Shown here piece by piece: positions 10,710 through 20,255 of a stretch of 64,000 nucleotides of DNA. The notes beneath the pieces are model-generated. The model saw only the letters and a program-made list of their open reading frames with translations. It was not told the origin of the DNA and made no database searches. Position 1 is the first letter of the stretch, and each line of letters begins with the position of its first letter. This DNA comes from Melampsora larici-populina 98AG31 (Eukaryota > Basidiomycota > Pucciniomycetes > Pucciniales > Melampsoraceae), in assembly GCF_000204055.1 (NCBI RefSeq), contig NW_006768786.1, positions 856,873 to 920,872 on the forward strand, read 5' to 3'. Both the position numbers and the translations under genes were made by a program.

Positions 10710-12219
10710 ACTGAAGTTCGGTGCGATATAAGTTTGGTGGTTGGGTCACTTTACAAAGGACAAAAAAGATGGAAAGTGATGGAAGAAGACTGATCTCAGG
10801 ACAGGATGAAACCTTGGGGGAAAGGGGGACAAAAAAAGTGAGAAAGATCGTCCTTTTAATGTGCAGAAGCCAAAATTCAGCGACTTGGGGAAAGAAGTGA
10901 AACACTGGAGGAAAGAGCTCGTGTCTTCCACGCGAAGTGGTGAACGCGCAGGCTGCCCTTGGCTTGCCAATCGCCTTTGAATAGCCTAAACGCGGTGTCT
11001 GACCAATCACAGATCACGACCTTTGAGATGAAGATTGAGAAAAATTGAGCTGAATGGAGTCAATGAATCGGAGTGTGATGAGACAAAGATGAAGAAAAAT
11101 TTGAGTGTGAAATCAATCACAGAGCGGAAGTGTTTGTTGGTGCCAAGACAGAAAGAACGTAATTTGATTTGACTCGCCATTCAAACTGATGTCAAAGGTC
11201 ACACAACTCCGGTTTTCCACACTAACACACCATTCATGTTTTCAACACGAAATGGTTGAACGCGCAGGCTGTCCTGGGCTTGCCATTCGCCCTCCCGTGG
11301 TCTAAACACGTCTGACTGACCAATCAGAGAGCACAATCTTTCATGAGACAAGAAAGATTGGGCTAAAAATTGAGATGAGTGATTCAACCAATCACAGAGC
11401 GTGATCCTTTGTGACAAGATAGATCAAACTAGAACTGGAGCTGAGTGATTCAACCAGAAACCTTGCATTCTTTCCCAAGTGTTCCGCGCAAGGTGAACTG
11501 ATCTTCATGCGCGCACTTTAATTTCACAAAAGTAATCGACATATGAGAAGTAAAAGACAAAAAATCTCAGCGGGCTTCTTGACAAATACAACTATTGTAA
11601 TTGTACAATGAACGATTTAACAAGATCAAATAGCAATTTGATTGTATATCATTCCTGGAATGGATGGATTAATAAACGACTTGAAATGATGGTGCCTCCA
11701 ATGCATTTGTAATGGAGAACTGATTCACCACCTTCACTGGGCAAGTTCTTCCTCTGTCTGATGTCTTGAGACGCTCTTTTGACGCCTCATTTTTCGCAAA
11801 ATCCTTATGAATAGGCAGCATATGGCTTTGCGAGATGATTGATAACATTGGCCAATGTCGATTGTAGCAGTTTGATAGGTGCGAGAACAGTCTTTATATG
11901 GCTGAACAATGCGTACGAAAAATTTTGTACGCTCAAAGATGAAACTAAAAGGAAGAAGTCAAACAAGAAGAGGTCATTCAGCTCAAGGCCACAAAAATAG
12001 AAAGAGACACAAAGGTAAAAATATATTTTTGTCTTCAGTCAAGAGAAAATGATATGACAGCGTAGCACGCTTTCATGAAAAGGAACTAGATTCATGACAC
12101 AAACGCCAAAGGAAAAAAATGAAATGGGTTGAGAAAGAAATGAAGGTAGAAAGTTAGAAAGATATATGTACATTAGGTGATGAAAAAGTCGCAGTGTGCA
12201 GTCATGATGTTACAATATC
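10710..12219. other. 1.5-kb spacer in CAC-1 with a diverged direct repeat
   Basis: No gene is supported. A unit of about 110 bp (GAACGCGCAGGCTG..., GGCTTGCCA.TCGCC, TCTGACTGACCAATCA-type segment) occurs at about 10932-11040 and again, diverged, at about 11251-11365. A further partial copy, GATTCAACCAATCACAGAGC, is near 11381. This is the 5' flank of the accessory gene, so the repeats may be promoter elements. From 11470 to 12219 nothing else was recognised. Confidence 0.5.
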
Positions 12220-13537
12220 TTAGGGAAAAACAAGGGCAAAGTCATCTATTCCTTTCTTCTCAGCTAAGCGCACCAACTTTTTACGGGCTTCCTCAGGATA
12301 GCCAGTGAGAAGAGTGCTACGCAGTTGCAACCAACAATCATCGCACAAGTCCCCGCGCATGTTATTGACCTCTTGAATTCTCTCAACCAGGCGTTTGTTT
12401 ATCTGGCAAGCACAACCAAAGCGAGTGATACTGCCTCGCGCGGGGATTACTCTCACATTATTTTTGTTGAACGTCTTTGAGTTAGAAGTGTGGTGGTCAG
12501 TTTGAGATGCCCAGAGCATTTCAACGACGCCATCGCATGCGTCAAAGTCCACCGTCACATTGTAGTTGTCCAAAAAGAATTGTGATCCATTAGAATCGCC
12601 TTGAAAGGGGTCATTTCGGAGGGAATAGAGTTTCCCAGTGTGACGATTGATGCGTGTAAAAAAACCAAAAGTGTACTTGCTTTCATCTAAGTCGGTATGT
12701 TTGGCGTTGTAAAACTCGTCGTAGGTGACGGCTATGTTCGAGGCGAACACTTGCGCGTTGGGAGAGACGTAGAAGGATTCTCCAGCCCAAGATGGAACCC
12801 CCACTCTGGAAGCTAGTTCGGCGTTGGAATTGAAAGCATATGAAGATAAACCCGCAAAGCGCTCAGCATAGAAGTCCTCGATGGCTGGAAGGTTCCCTTG
12901 GCGCTCAAGATCTTCTTGCATGCGCCAAAGCTGGCCACTGGTAGTTGCATTGAACGCATAAGGTCCTAGGTCAAGATTTAGGAAATTTGTCAGTATGGTT
13001 TGACGCATTAGGCATGAATATTACAAAGAACTGACCTGCTTTTGCAATGTGATCGTATCCAGGCCTAAATCCAGCTGCGTGCATCTTGCCGTACTTGCGT
13101 AAGTGCGCTTTGACCTTCTTCGCAGCACCATTAGTCTTGACGATTCCACGTGCCTTGGCATGATGATAAACTGTAGAGATAGCGTGGTTGTAACGTTCGA
13201 ATAGAGCCAGATTGGTTGGAGTCCGCTCGACGAAGCGTGCAACTAATAGGAGTTCGCTGGTGTCTTCGTCGAGGCAAACGACAGTGCCAAAGTGAATGCG
13301 AGTAGGTGTAGTTTGACCTTTCTTGAAAAAAAGAAACTTTGTTTCGGGAGGTAGTCCGTAGAGTTCAGTCAATTGTGCAAGTTTGACGGAGCGTTGGTTT
13401 ATTGCTGGTCTATTCTTCTTGCGCTCAAGTTTTTGTCGGAGAGAATGCGCTTTGCGACAACGAATAGTGCTAGGAGACTTATGCTTTGGCTTTTTAACAA
13501 CTTCTTCCATTATATCAGCACTGAAGTACCTGCTCAA
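12220..13537 (-). CDS. TET/JBP-like 2-oxoglutarate/Fe(II) dioxygenase, transposon cargo
   Basis: Two exons, 13537-13036 and 12965-12220, joined in phase across a 69-bp intron, give 415 residues (ATG 13510 would drop nine). Residues 1-165 are strongly basic (KPKHKSPSTIRCRKAHSLRQ) and probably bind nucleic acid. The C-terminal domain has the family pattern: NAKHTDLDE with the Fe-binding HxD at about residues 257 and 259, then KYTFGFFTRI and VDFDACDGVVEMLW, a distal His in TDHHTSN near 325, and a likely 2-oxoglutarate-binding Arg in RFGCACQINKRL near 349. Family members oxidise 5-methylcytosine or thymine in DNA, or related bases; the substrate here is unknown. In fungi such genes are known as lineage-specific expansions linked to KDZ transposons; here the host element is CAC-ended and not KDZ. 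The Cys-rich tail (CDDCW) could be a metal site. Family call is by motif only. Confidence 0.75.
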
Positions 13538-13821
13538 CCTGTAGCTTCAGGGTTATGCGTCGAGCTGAACTCAAAGTTCGAAGCAGGCAGGTTGAGTAGG
13601 ATACAGACAGAGAGAATTTGGAGTAGCGGAAAATGGGCCTAGGCTGCTCTTTGCGTACACGAATGGAGAGTTGAATTGAGTTAAGGGATGGTAAAATGAT
13701 GATTGATTGATGATAATAGGAACTGATAGTATTGATAATTGGAATTCAGAATTCAGATGCGTTAAGATAGGAAGAGTGAAGAACTACGATGGGGTGGGCA
13801 AAACGATGCACAAATGCAAAT

Positions 13822-14035
13822 GGTCTCTATTTAATATCGCGAAACAAACCCAGTTTGTTTCGTAAATATTTGAGACCTGAATCACTCAGGTGCAAAAGGG
13901 AAATCTCCCATCTGGACTGGCTGAGCACAGACATCGCGATGGCTACGTCAGGCCATTGCCATGCTAGTACTTGTGCATATCCAGTTTCTGACCCTGGATT
14001 CGCTTCCTGTGTTGCAATGGGCAATTACCCCCATC
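13822..14035. repeat. row of consecutive short hairpins
   Basis: Perfect stems include CGAAACAAAC with GTTTGTTTCG (13840-13862), flanked by GGTCTC/GAGACC (13822 and 13872); ACCTGA/TCAGGT (13875-13891); GGGA/TCCC; the palindrome CATCGCGATG near 13933; and TTGC/GCAA near 14012. The density suggests a structured RNA or a DNA recognition site, but nothing identifies it. Confidence 0.5.
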
Positions 14036-14093
14036 ACAAAGAATGAGGAATCAACAAACACCAGGGTCGCAAGGGGCCGTTGGCCACCATGAG

Positions 14094-14213
14094 CGTTATC
14101 GGTTTCAGGTCATTAGACTGTTTGAAGTCATTACACTGTTTGAACGCGTTCAAACAGTCTAATGACCTGAAACCGACGCGTTCAAACAGTCTAATGACCT
14201 GAAACCGATAACG
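14094..14213. repeat. 33-bp perfect inverted repeat with internal repeat copies
   Basis: The arm CGTTATCGGTTTCAGGTCAT... at 14094-14126 is perfectly complementary to 14181-14213. Between them lie another copy of the arm core (14149-14175, same sense as the right arm) and a shortened opposite copy. Joints are at CGCG (14145 and 14177). It looks like several head-to-tail and head-to-head copies of one 27-bp unit. Confidence 0.85.
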
Positions 14214-15074
14214 TTAATTTATATCACAGCTGCAACCATATGAAGGTAATTCGACCACACCCTTCTCCAAGCTGATACTCAGCCAAAAAGGGCAGTATGG
14301 GAATCATGCTACTTATCAAGTGTGTAATGTGTTTCATTAGTACCAAAAATAAGACTCGATTTCACTAATCTACAATTACTAGAGTTGTTATTGGTGTTAT
14401 TTCACTTTACCTTTTTTTTGGTGAGATACTCGTGCCACTGAATGGTACTGGGAAATACAAAGAACAGAGTCACCATTCTCCTGACTGATATTTTGATAAT
14501 CTGACCAAAAGCCATATCGCAGTGGTCATATTTACGTAGCTTGTATGGCTTTTGGCTTGAGAGTAATTAATCTAGTCTTCCGTCAGCGTCTCGCCAATTA
14601 TCGGATGCCAGAAATGATCATCACACATTCTTCTAAATCAGAAGAGGTGGAATGAGAAGATGGTTTGAGGAATCGTTTACCATCGCCTAGAACACACCGC
14701 CTCAATGAAAACTTACGCTCTTTTCCTTGATGCATTCTCGCTAACACTTCAACCTATCTTTGGGGCTTTTGGCAATACTTTGATTGTGGAGTCAGTCGCT
14801 TCTTAGGAGAATATAGTGCCACTGAAGTTCAAAGAAATCAGTTGGAAAGATTTCTTCGACCACCTTTGCGTTTGATATCACATTTAGGCATGAGGGTGAG
14901 TAGGGTTCCGATTATAAAAAAAGAAAAAATCGGAATTGTCTTAATTTCTTTACATGCTATTAGATATGTTCTTAGATTATCAATTTGAATAATCATGAAT
15001 GAGAATTGAGTGGTTTTGGTAGTTCCACCATACACAATCGAACTTGGAATTCACAAAGAAGAAATAAAGGTTGA

Positions 15075-18000
15075 TCAATCATCTGACTGGTCAGAATCGA
15101 TGGTTTCAGGTGGAACATTGTGACGACCTCGCTTAGATTGCTTAGATCCCTTTGCCTGGGTTGCACGTGCACGTGGCTTTGGAGGACATACCGGTCTCTC
15201 TTCCCAGGTTTTGATCCCACTGTTGATGGCTTCGTTCCATTGGGCGCAAGTGACATCCGACACTTGTACTTCAGATAGGCGTCTATGTAGTTCTGCTGAA
15301 TAGTGCGCAGCTGAATTCAAAATAAAAGAATTTGACTGAGAATGACAAATGATCGGAAGTGTTGCCCCCACATTGCGCCTCTCGATACGCCGTCCGTTTG
15401 ACTGGCCAACAGGACAATTGCCATCGTGACAATTGTGCTGCACGTTCATTAGACACTGAACTGCCTAATGAAATGATGGTAATGGTCAGCATCACGTTTG
15501 ACAATGTAGAAATTTGGACAAATTCAAAGTGTGTCAATTATTTTTACCTTGACTCGCTTTTCCACAATTTCTTCAGTGACAATGAACTCTCGCATGCCAT
15601 AAAATGGCACAATTCGACCAGGACGACAGACCTTCAATACCAGGACTGTTTTTGAAGGTGACAAACCATTAGGCTTCCATATTGAAGATACTTGCCTGAT
15701 ATTATCTGTATCTTGTAACTATAAAAGGAACCTTGGAGCTCAACAAAAAGAACGCTAGGTATGCAAAAAAAAAATTAAAATTACCAGGACAAAATCACCG
15801 GGCTCAATCTTCTGCCCATTTGGAAGAGTGACGCTCTTCATCTCTTGCAGAGACCCTTCGGCATGGTGTCCCAAACACTCAGGGTGCGGACCCTGTGGTT
15901 CAATAGGCTCTGGAATAAGAGTTCCCAAGGTGATCAGCGGCAATTGTCTAAAGAACTACTTCAAGTTTGCAATACTCACTTCCACACGTATAGAGTGCGT
16001 CACCGCTGGAGCCTTGCGGACGTCTCAAGCCCATTGCTGTATACAACTGTGGAATTTGTTGTAACAGACCTGTTAAAAGTGGGCCACCTCTGACACGCGC
16101 CTGAAATTCGTGATCGAAGAAAGAAGAGCCCGACAAAAGGATCCGCAAAAGGACCCGGTTGTTGAAAGTGTTGCCGATGTCTTTGCTAGGACTTCCTTTG
16201 TTAGAGTGAACCGAAGCGTTTCGCAAGCTAAAGTTGAAGGACTCGAATTTTTCACTTGCATATAAGATCGCCGGGCCAAACCTTTGAATGCATTCTTTGA
16301 GGTGAACCAACATGTGGAACTTGGGTTTATTGACCCACTGAGCTGAAAGGTGAATCAATTGATGGAGAAAGGAGTCAATGCGCGCCTCTAATTCTTTGAG
16401 ATAAACTTTCAGATCAGTAATCTCAGATTGAAAGATGTAAGAGCTCAAAAGGCATAACGACATCCAAAGATGACGTTTTTCGACATCAAGGTGTTCAAAG
16501 AGAACAAATGGGACCGTTTGTAGGACTGTTCTGAATTCCTTCCCTACCAGGCTGCGATTGAATTGTATGAGAGTTGTTGGAATGATTGGAGGAACATTGA
16601 GGCCTTTGATCGAAAAGCTGCTCCAACTTGCATAAACTTCATCATATTTCTTGGACCCGTACTTTAAAGACAGTTCTTCCATGGTTTCACGAAGGAGGTA
16701 TTTGGTATGGCCCAGTAAGACCACATGAAGGGACTCAAAGGGCGTGTCCTGATGGCCGTCAAATCCTGAAAGAAGCAATAATATAGCCACTTCAATGCCA
16801 TGAAGTTAAGATCACCCAATAGATACAATGGAATCATACGCACCTCGAAGCCTGAGCATGGGATTGAATAGATGCAAACCTTGCTCGTCATTCAGCTTTT
16901 TGAAGAGTTGTTCAACATCGCTTGGTGAGAGTTGGTTATGAGCTGTGTGCATTTTCTTAAGGAAAAAATCGTTGACGGTATCTTTCTGTCCATACGCCCG
17001 AGCAGTCTCTTCAATTAACGTCTTTGTATTGCTCCTTTGTGCAAGGTTCCAGATCTCCTGGGTACGTAACTTGGTGACGTCCCATTTCCGTCCTGGCAAA
17101 TTGATCTACCTCATCCAAACAATTCAGGTGAATGATAACATAATTGATGAATTAAAGAAGACCCACTTTCTGTCCTAGGTCGTTGCGGCCCAGAAAATCA
17201 CGTACATATCGGTTGGCCTTCTTGTCTGCCTGGCGTGCCACGTGGAGGTCGCATATTCGACAGGGGGTGAGGGTGATGGCGGGATTGGTAGTATTGGAGA
17301 TTTCCGCGTGCATTGGTGAGTCACCCACATGACAGAGGACTGCTGCCATGACTAACACTTCCTCGCCAAGGCAGTGGTCATATGCCGTAAATCCGTTTGT
17401 ACCAATGTCGCTATTTGAAACATGCGGTCAGCCAGACGTCTTTGGGGAATCATAGAGGCTTACAGGAATCTCACTTGATATTATCAACTATCTCATCAAG
17501 CAAATCAAGAGCACCAGCTGAGTTTGACGTCGCCAAAAAATGTATATTAAACTCTTGGTTTGTCCATTCAGGGGCTAAACCGGCTAGAGTGAAATATACA
17601 CTCATGTGCTTATTGAACTTTTTGGACACATTACCAGAGGTGTCGTCAGAGTATAAGGTGATGGGAACATGTCGAATGACTTTCCCTTGCGCCTTTTCTC
17701 GCCACGGGTTCACCAGTGGTATGGAATACAAGTCGTAGCTGTCAAGTTCTATATCGAGCAAACAGTCAGATTCTTTGGTCAAACTTGGATGAAGTTTGAC
17801 CAAAGCAACTTACGATACATATTCTGACATATGTCACTTAGAACAACACCATCATCCCCAACCCTAATTTCGTGAAACGATCTCCATATATCATTGACCT
17901 CAATGATATACAGCTCGTCTGAACCAAATCCACGCTCCTCTGGTAACAATATGTGGAGACGGTTTGGGTCACCAAGGTGTGGTTGAACATCGGCAGGGAG

Positions 18001-19210
18001 GCACTTTGCCATGATCTTGCCGTTTTGTTGATAAAAAAAAATTGGAACAACCAGCTGATGCGTTTGGAGCTGAACAGGCTCATATATGTATATGTGTTTG
18101 TTCTTTGCTGAAACAACCATCTGAACTCTTAAAAGCGGAGAATAATCTTCTCGCCATTTCTTGCATTGGGAAAGACGACTGATGGCTTCGTGGCTGCTGG
18201 GAAGTTCTGGAAGAAATACAATGTGGGGGCTGACAAGAGGATTCGCGAGCTCCTACAAAACAAAGGACTCAGAACCAAAACAAGTGTATAAGAATTAGAG
18301 ACAAACACTAACATTTTTTAAGATATTTTTCACATCCAGTCCAAATAAGGGTGTGCCTGAAGGACTGAGCCTCTCAATGAGTTTGATACCCAATCTGTTC
18401 TTCAATCGATTGCTCAAATCCCTCAAAGAATTCCACGTAGGCAGGTTTACAGAGCAGATACGTAAAATCAAGCGAATCCTGTCGTACTGAGATCGTGAAA
18501 GGATGCTGCGACTATTCCCGATTATCAAGAGGGCAACGACTTGCTGTTGTTGACCCAATATCAATTTTTGTGCTGGGACGATTAGGGAAGCAGGATGATT
18601 CCTCACCTCCTTCCTTTTAAATGGGTACCATCCGTTCATGTCATCAATATTTGACGTCTCTTCTAATTCTGGCTCCTCCTCTTCGAATTCATCGACGTCT
18701 TCTTCCTCCAGGGCGGCGAGGGTTTCAAGAGCTTGCTTCAAGTTATGAAAGCTCATTGGGTTATTGGATGAATCTGAATCGGAGGATGTGGCGTCATCGT
18801 CTTGAATTCCTGATAATAACCTGCGAAGGTTGGTGAGCGGAGAAAGTGGCATAATGGGGGATGCTGGAGGTGGAGGCGAGGGTGACCTTCGATATTCAGG
18901 AGGTGTCACCGGATGCAAAAAGGGACTGAGTTCCCTGTCTGCCGTGCTGTGGAGCCCCGGCAGCATCTCTTGTTGCGCTTTCTGTTGATCAATGAAATGG
19001 GCTATGGACCGTTTATGGTTGTCTGCTGAAATGTGTGCCAAATAATCTTTCATCGGCCGGCCACAGCAAACTTCACATCGGAACTTGGAGTCATGCGGTT
19101 GGAAAGTGATATCTGCAAGTAAATGTGTGCATTAGCATATGTTTGATTATGAAGGTACAGAGGGACTTACAACGGTCCGGTATAGGAAGTAGCGTGGATA
19201 TATTAACCAT
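15075..19210 (-). CDS. CAC-1 DDE-type transposase-like protein, 1184 residues
   Basis: Ten exons: 19210-19171, 19112-18313, 18252-17814, 17772-17475, 17410-17167, 17105-16844, 16765-15980, 15909-15785, 15718-15548 and 15464-15075. All phases agree and no stop interrupts the frame. A C2H2 finger lies at residues 26-46 (C26, C29, H40, H46), followed by an acidic Ser-rich linker. The core has LYSDDTSGNVSKKFNKH (D near 470), HVGDSPMHAEI (D near 556) with PCRICDL, then DTPFESLHVVLLG and RFGPAILYASEKFESFN (E near 870). D, D and E in this order suggest an RNase-H-like DDE catalytic core, as in CACTA/Plavaka-like transposases of basidiomycetes; it lacks KDZ motifs. The C-terminus has NVQHNCHDGNC and a basic tail. 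Its paralogue is at 38473-42510. One intron (17813-17773) is only 41 bp. Confidence 0.8.
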
Positions 19211-20255
19211 CACTGACAAAGTAGCGAGGTTGGTGGCGTGCGTGTGGTTGAGATGTTGTCTGGCGAGTCGGTGGTGTGACCAAGTGCGTGTGGTTGAGCA
19301 AGCTTGTGGTGTTTGTGCTGTGCGCGAATTACACTGTAGGACGACTTGCGGGCTTCTACCCGGAGTCTGACATGTGCCTTCAAGGCAGCAAGCAGTGATC
19401 TCGGGCGGGGCGTCTCACAGGCGCATCTGAGGCCGAGATTGTCGGACTCGAGGCTCCTTCTTGGCTGGACCGAATTTGGACCTGATGAGGCGATTTTCCG
19501 GCACAGAACCACCCGGTGGTGTAGTACTTAAAATCCAAAATATAAACCACTGACTTTGAATCAATTTGTCAATTTATATCACAAGTCAACTTGAATTGAA
19601 CTGTACGGTAACCCAGTTCTCAAGTCTTTTAAGTTTGGGCAGTACTTTCTTTTGCAGTCATAGGCAATGAAGTTTTTAGACTTTATTTCAATTGATGTTT
19701 TGACCCAAATTGATGTCTCAATTTTTCAATTCCTCAAGACCAAGTATGAGATAGGTTCTCTGTTTTAGTACTATTCAATTCATCCTAAAGATGAATGGAA
19801 TCTTGATATATGTTTATACGCATATTCATTTGATGGTGTGTTGTGATTGATATGATTCTAGGAATGAGATGATCCTTTCTACTAAGATTTCTCATATTCT
19901 TAGTCTTGTTCTCCAAAAGTATCCTTTGCTGTTTTTTTTGTCTTATCTTTCCCATTGTGCTTAGTTTGTTGAATGTGATTGGGTATTTGGATGCCCTTTG
20001 GTGTTAAAGTTGAATGATTGTTAATTTAAAGGGTTGATGGTTAGATTTGAATTGATAAGAATACAAAGATTCCATTGATTGATTTAATTGAGAGTTGTTG
20101 GTTGACATGACTTTGGTTGGATTAACAACGGCTACTAGTAGTAGTAGTACCAGTAAGCTGAGTTTTAACAACCAACAATACACTTTAAGAGATACTTCTC
20201 TATACTTTCTATTAAATATACTTTCTATACTTTCTTTCCTTTTTGTTTCTATCAA
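19211..20255. other. CAC-1 right end, target junction and AT-rich spacer
   Basis: 19211-19521 is the right subterminal region of CAC-1, GC-rich, ending at the inverted terminus. 19524-19536 is the tip of the foldback element and 19537-19544 its target duplication. From 19545 to 20255 the DNA is AT-rich host spacer 5' of the Ser-rich gene; the last 60 bp are pyrimidine-rich, usual for fungal promoters. Confidence 0.7.

Larger units (their letters stand above)
13538..15074. other. 1.5-kb spacer of CAC-1 with palindromes and hairpins
   Basis: No gene is supported. The stretch holds a row of short hairpins at 13822-14030 and an inverted repeat at 14094-14213 (listed separately). From 14220 to 15074 only AT-rich unique sequence was seen. 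Confidence 0.6.
8092..19521. mobile_element. CAC-1: 11.4-kb DNA transposon with three genes
   Basis: Ends are inverted: CACCACCGGGTGGT at 8092-8105 and its complement at 19508-19521. A TA pair flanks each end (8090-8091 and 19522-19523). The boundaries are confirmed independently because the insertion splits a recognisable foldback element. It carries, all on the minus strand, a coiled-coil protein gene (8814-10709), a TET/JBP-like dioxygenase gene (12220-13537) and a 10-exon transposase-like gene (15075-19210). CAC ends with a very short target duplication fit the CMC (CACTA/Mirage/Chapaev) group; the transposase motifs resemble basidiomycete CACTA/Plavaka-like proteins, but that assignment is inference. 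All three reading frames are open, so the element may be functional. Confidence 0.88.
7318..19536. mobile_element. non-autonomous foldback/MITE-like element split by CAC-1
   Basis: The element is 7318-8091 plus 19524-19536 (about 790 bp); the rest is the inserted CAC-1 transposon. Flanks show the same 8-bp target duplication AAAATATA at 7310-7317 and 19537-19544. Ends are GGATTTTAC-TAAAAGCAGCC on the left and, read inward from the right, GGATTTTAAGTACTAAAAGC, continued on the far side of CAC-1. The inverted arms run about 150 bp (7318-7475 against 8091-7945) and share blocks such as GACCGCCCCCTTTTAGTCGG and GGGGGCGGTCTTGAATTCAG. The 470-bp core has no supportable gene. An 8-bp duplication, long arms and GGA ends suggest a Mutator-derived element; hAT or P ancestry is possible. 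Confidence 0.85.

Noticed and set aside
15075..19210. KDZ (Kyakuja/Dileera/Zisupton) transposase, suggested by the linked TET/JBP gene
   Set aside because: The motifs seen (SDDTSGNVSKK, GDSPMHAEI, EKFESFN) and the C2H2 finger do not match the KDZ pattern, and the target duplication is TA rather than 8 bp.
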